Source of the DNA: Streptacidiphilus sp041262525
GTDB taxonomy: Bacteria > Actinomycetota > Actinomycetes > Streptomycetales > Streptomycetaceae
Length of the DNA: 64,000 bases
Assembly: GCF_041262525.1 (NCBI RefSeq)
Contig: NZ_JBGCCK010000001.1
Span: 248,001 to 312,000, forward strand
Direction: 5' to 3'
The notes under the pieces were generated by a model, which saw only the letters and a list, made by a program, of their open reading frames with translations, was not told the origin of the DNA and did not search any database. Positions within the stretch are counted from its first letter, which is position 1, and each line of letters opens with the position of its first letter. Below are positions 62,729-64,000 of this stretch, one piece after another. The position numbers and the translations under genes are program-made.

Positions 62729-63559
62729 GTGACCGACCAGGACCGCGCCGCCGACCTCGCCCCCGGCCGCAGCCTTGGGCTGCAGGGTGCGGTGAACGCC
62801 CGTGACCTGGGCGGATACCGAACCGTCGAGGGCCGCACCGTCCGCTTCGGCGTCGCTCTGCGCGGTGACGCCCTGCACCGGGCGACGGACGAGGACATAG
62901 CCGCGCTGGAGGCGCTTGGTGTCCGCTGGGTGATCGATCTGCGCGGCCTGAACGAGGTCACCGAGAACGGCGCGGACCGCGTGCCCGCAGGCGCGGCGCT
63001 GGAGGCCCAGCCCGTCTACGCCACCGACCACGACATCTATGTGGCCCTCCGGGACACCCTGGCCGCCCAGGACGCGGACGCGCAGCGGGCCCTGCTCGGG
63101 GACGGCGGCGCGGAGCGGCTGATGACCGAGATGTACGGGTGGTTCGTGACGGACGCCGAGATCCGCGGGCGCTTCGCGGAGACGGTCCGGGCGCTGTGCC
63201 GGCCGGAGCGGGTGCCGCTCTTCTTCCACTGCACCGCGGGCAAGGACCGCACGGGCTGGACGGCGGCGATCGTGCTGACGGCGCTGGGCGTGGACCGCGA
63301 GACGGTTTACGAGGACTACCTGCTCACCAACGACCGCACGGGCGAGCTGATCGAGCGGATCATGGAGTCGATGGGCACGCGGGGCATCATGCGCGAGCCC
63401 GAACTGATGCGCCCGATCATGCACGCGGACCGCGCGTACCTCGACGCGGCGTTCGACGCGGTCGCGGCGGGCTGGCCGAGCTTCGACGCGTTCCTCTCCG
63501 AGGGCTTGGGTCTTACCGACGAAGACCTCGAGGGCCTCCGCAAGAACCTGCTGGCCTAA
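62729..63559 (+). CDS. tyrosine-protein phosphatase (MptpB-like)
   Basis: The 276-residue enzyme contains the P-loop HCTAGKDRTGW (Cys-x5-Arg, about 169-179), and an N-terminal NARDLGGYRT motif followed by RGDALHRAT. The layout matches MptpB of mycobacteria, which acts on phosphotyrosine, phosphoserine and phosphoinositides. GTG 62729 is the start. A long inverted repeat follows the stop codon. Confidence 0.92.
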   Translation: MTDQDRAADLAPGRSLGLQGAVNARDLGGYRTVEGRTVRFGVALRGDALHRATDEDIAALEALGVRWVIDLRGLNEVTENGADRVPAGAALEAQPVYATDHDIYVALRDTLAAQDADAQRALLGDGGAERLMTEMYGWFVTDAEIRGRFAETVRALCRPERVPLFFHCTAGKDRTGWTAAIVLTALGVDRETVYEDYLLTNDRTGELIERIMESMGTRGIMREPELMRPIMHADRAYLDAAFDAVAAGWPSFDAFLSEGLGLTDEDLEGLRKNLLA

Positions 63560-63677
63560 AGGGGCGCGAGGAACTGCGCGAGAAACCACCGTGTGCGGAT
63601 GGCCCTGCGCGTCGAGGACCATCCGCACACGGGTGGCTTGTCGCGCAGTTCCTCGCGCCCCTGAGGTGTTGCAACTA
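63560..63677. repeat. long intergenic inverted repeat, family copy 2
   Basis: Two arms (63560-63604 and 63617-63662) pair over about 44 bases with few mismatches, including GGGGCGCGAGGAACTGCGCG, GTGTGCGGATGG and their complements. The trailing TTGCAACTA holds the TAG stop of the sigma-factor gene, as in copy 1. It is related to the element at 23169. Confidence 0.8.
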
Positions 63678-64000
63678 TCCCTCGGAGATCAGGCCCTCCC
63701 TCAACGTGGCCAGCGTTCGGGTGAGCAGGCGCGAGACGTGCATCTGCGAGATGCCGATCTCGTCCCCGATCTGCGACTGCGTCATGTTCCCGAAGAACCG
63801 CAGCATGATGATCCGTCGCTCCCGCGCGGGAAGCCGCGCCAGCAGGGGCTTCAGCGACTCGCGGTACTCGACGCCCTCCATCGCCGCGTCCTCGTAGCCC
63901 AGGCGCTCCGCCAGGGGGCCGTCGCCGTCCTCCTCCGTCGGCGTGCTGTCCAGCGAGGACGCCGTGTAGGCGTTGCCGACGGCCAGGCCCTCGACGACCT
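63675..64000 (-). CDS. SigB/SigF/SigG-family sigma factor, 3' end only
   Basis: The window contains about 108 C-terminal residues. Region 3 remains in VVEGLAVGNAYTASSLDS, and region 4 is EYRESLKPLLARLPARERRIIMLRFFGNMTQSQIGDEIGISQMHVSRLLTRTL with a complete helix-turn-helix. This is a stress or sporulation sigma factor controlled by an RsbW-type anti-sigma factor. The start lies outside the window. The TAG stop lies in the end of a repeat element. Confidence 0.93.
   Translation of the reverse strand, partial: VVEGLAVGNAYTASSLDSTPTEEDGDGPLAERLGYEDAAMEGVEYRESLKPLLARLPARERRIIMLRFFGNMTQSQIGDEIGISQMHVSRLLTRTLATLREGLISEG

Overview
The window is chromosomal DNA of a very high-GC filamentous actinomycete, most likely a member of the Streptomycetaceae (Streptomyces, Kitasatospora or Streptacidiphilus). 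The evidence is strong GC bias at third codon positions, GTG starts, Tat and lipoprotein signals, parS and tipA-type operators that match Streptomyces consensus sequences, and a gene order (serS, pheA, DyP peroxidase, CopC/CopD, Cu chaperone, Sco, YcnI) that I recall from the oriC-proximal core of S. coelicolor. A cluster of DnaA boxes and three parS-like sites also fit an origin-proximal location. An acid-type sedolisin protease is compatible with Streptacidiphilus, but that is only a hint. Coordinates come from reading the sequence; no database was searched.

Layout. 1-7.7 kb: an ABC exporter, a lipoprotein serpin beside an MFS carrier, a HAD phosphatase with serS, and a secreted polysaccharide deacetylase. 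7.7-8.0 kb: a convergent intergenic region with a terminator and six DnaA-box-like 9-mers. 8.0-15.8 kb: pheA, then a leftward copper-trafficking cluster (YcnI, Sco, EcuC, CopC-CopD fusion, Tat-exported DyP peroxidase) and a Met-rich membrane protein. 16-31 kb: regulators (RsbW-like ATPases, a TipA homologue with its operator, a GlxA-type AraC regulator, a PP2C phosphatase), a multicopper oxidase, an aminopeptidase P, a primase/polymerase-domain protein, a GDPD phosphodiesterase, and a CytX-type permease behind a TPP riboswitch.

31-36 kb: a membrane HtrA protease, then tRNA-Ser(UGA), which is the integration site of a 2.9-kb relic element. Perfect 63-bp direct repeats bound the relic, which holds a dead tyrosine integrase and two tandem secreted beta-trefoil lectin-like paralogues. 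36-48 kb: secreted proteins of unknown function, an ECF/SigE-type sigma factor with a coupled membrane protein, a MaoC/DUF35 fusion with an Ltp2-like thiolase-fold partner, a GNAT enzyme, an EamA exporter, a DUF1906 protein and an acyl-CoA ligase. 47.5-64 kb: a 1,156-residue PAS protein with a degenerate kinase core and receiver domains, tRNA-Ser(GCU), tRNA-Arg(ACG), an ornithine cyclodeaminase-like protein, several unknowns, an S53 protease, a MarR/MFS efflux operon, mscL, an aldo/keto reductase, a tyrosine phosphatase, and the 3' end of a SigB/SigF-family sigma factor.

Most of the window is ordinary core genome. The places that most deserve a second look are the tRNA-Ser relic with its lectin pair, the DnaA-box cluster, the three 42-44 bp parS palindromes spaced about 14-15 kb apart, the possible small RNA at 26.5 kb, the degenerate sensor kinase, and the inverted-repeat family that abuts stop codons.
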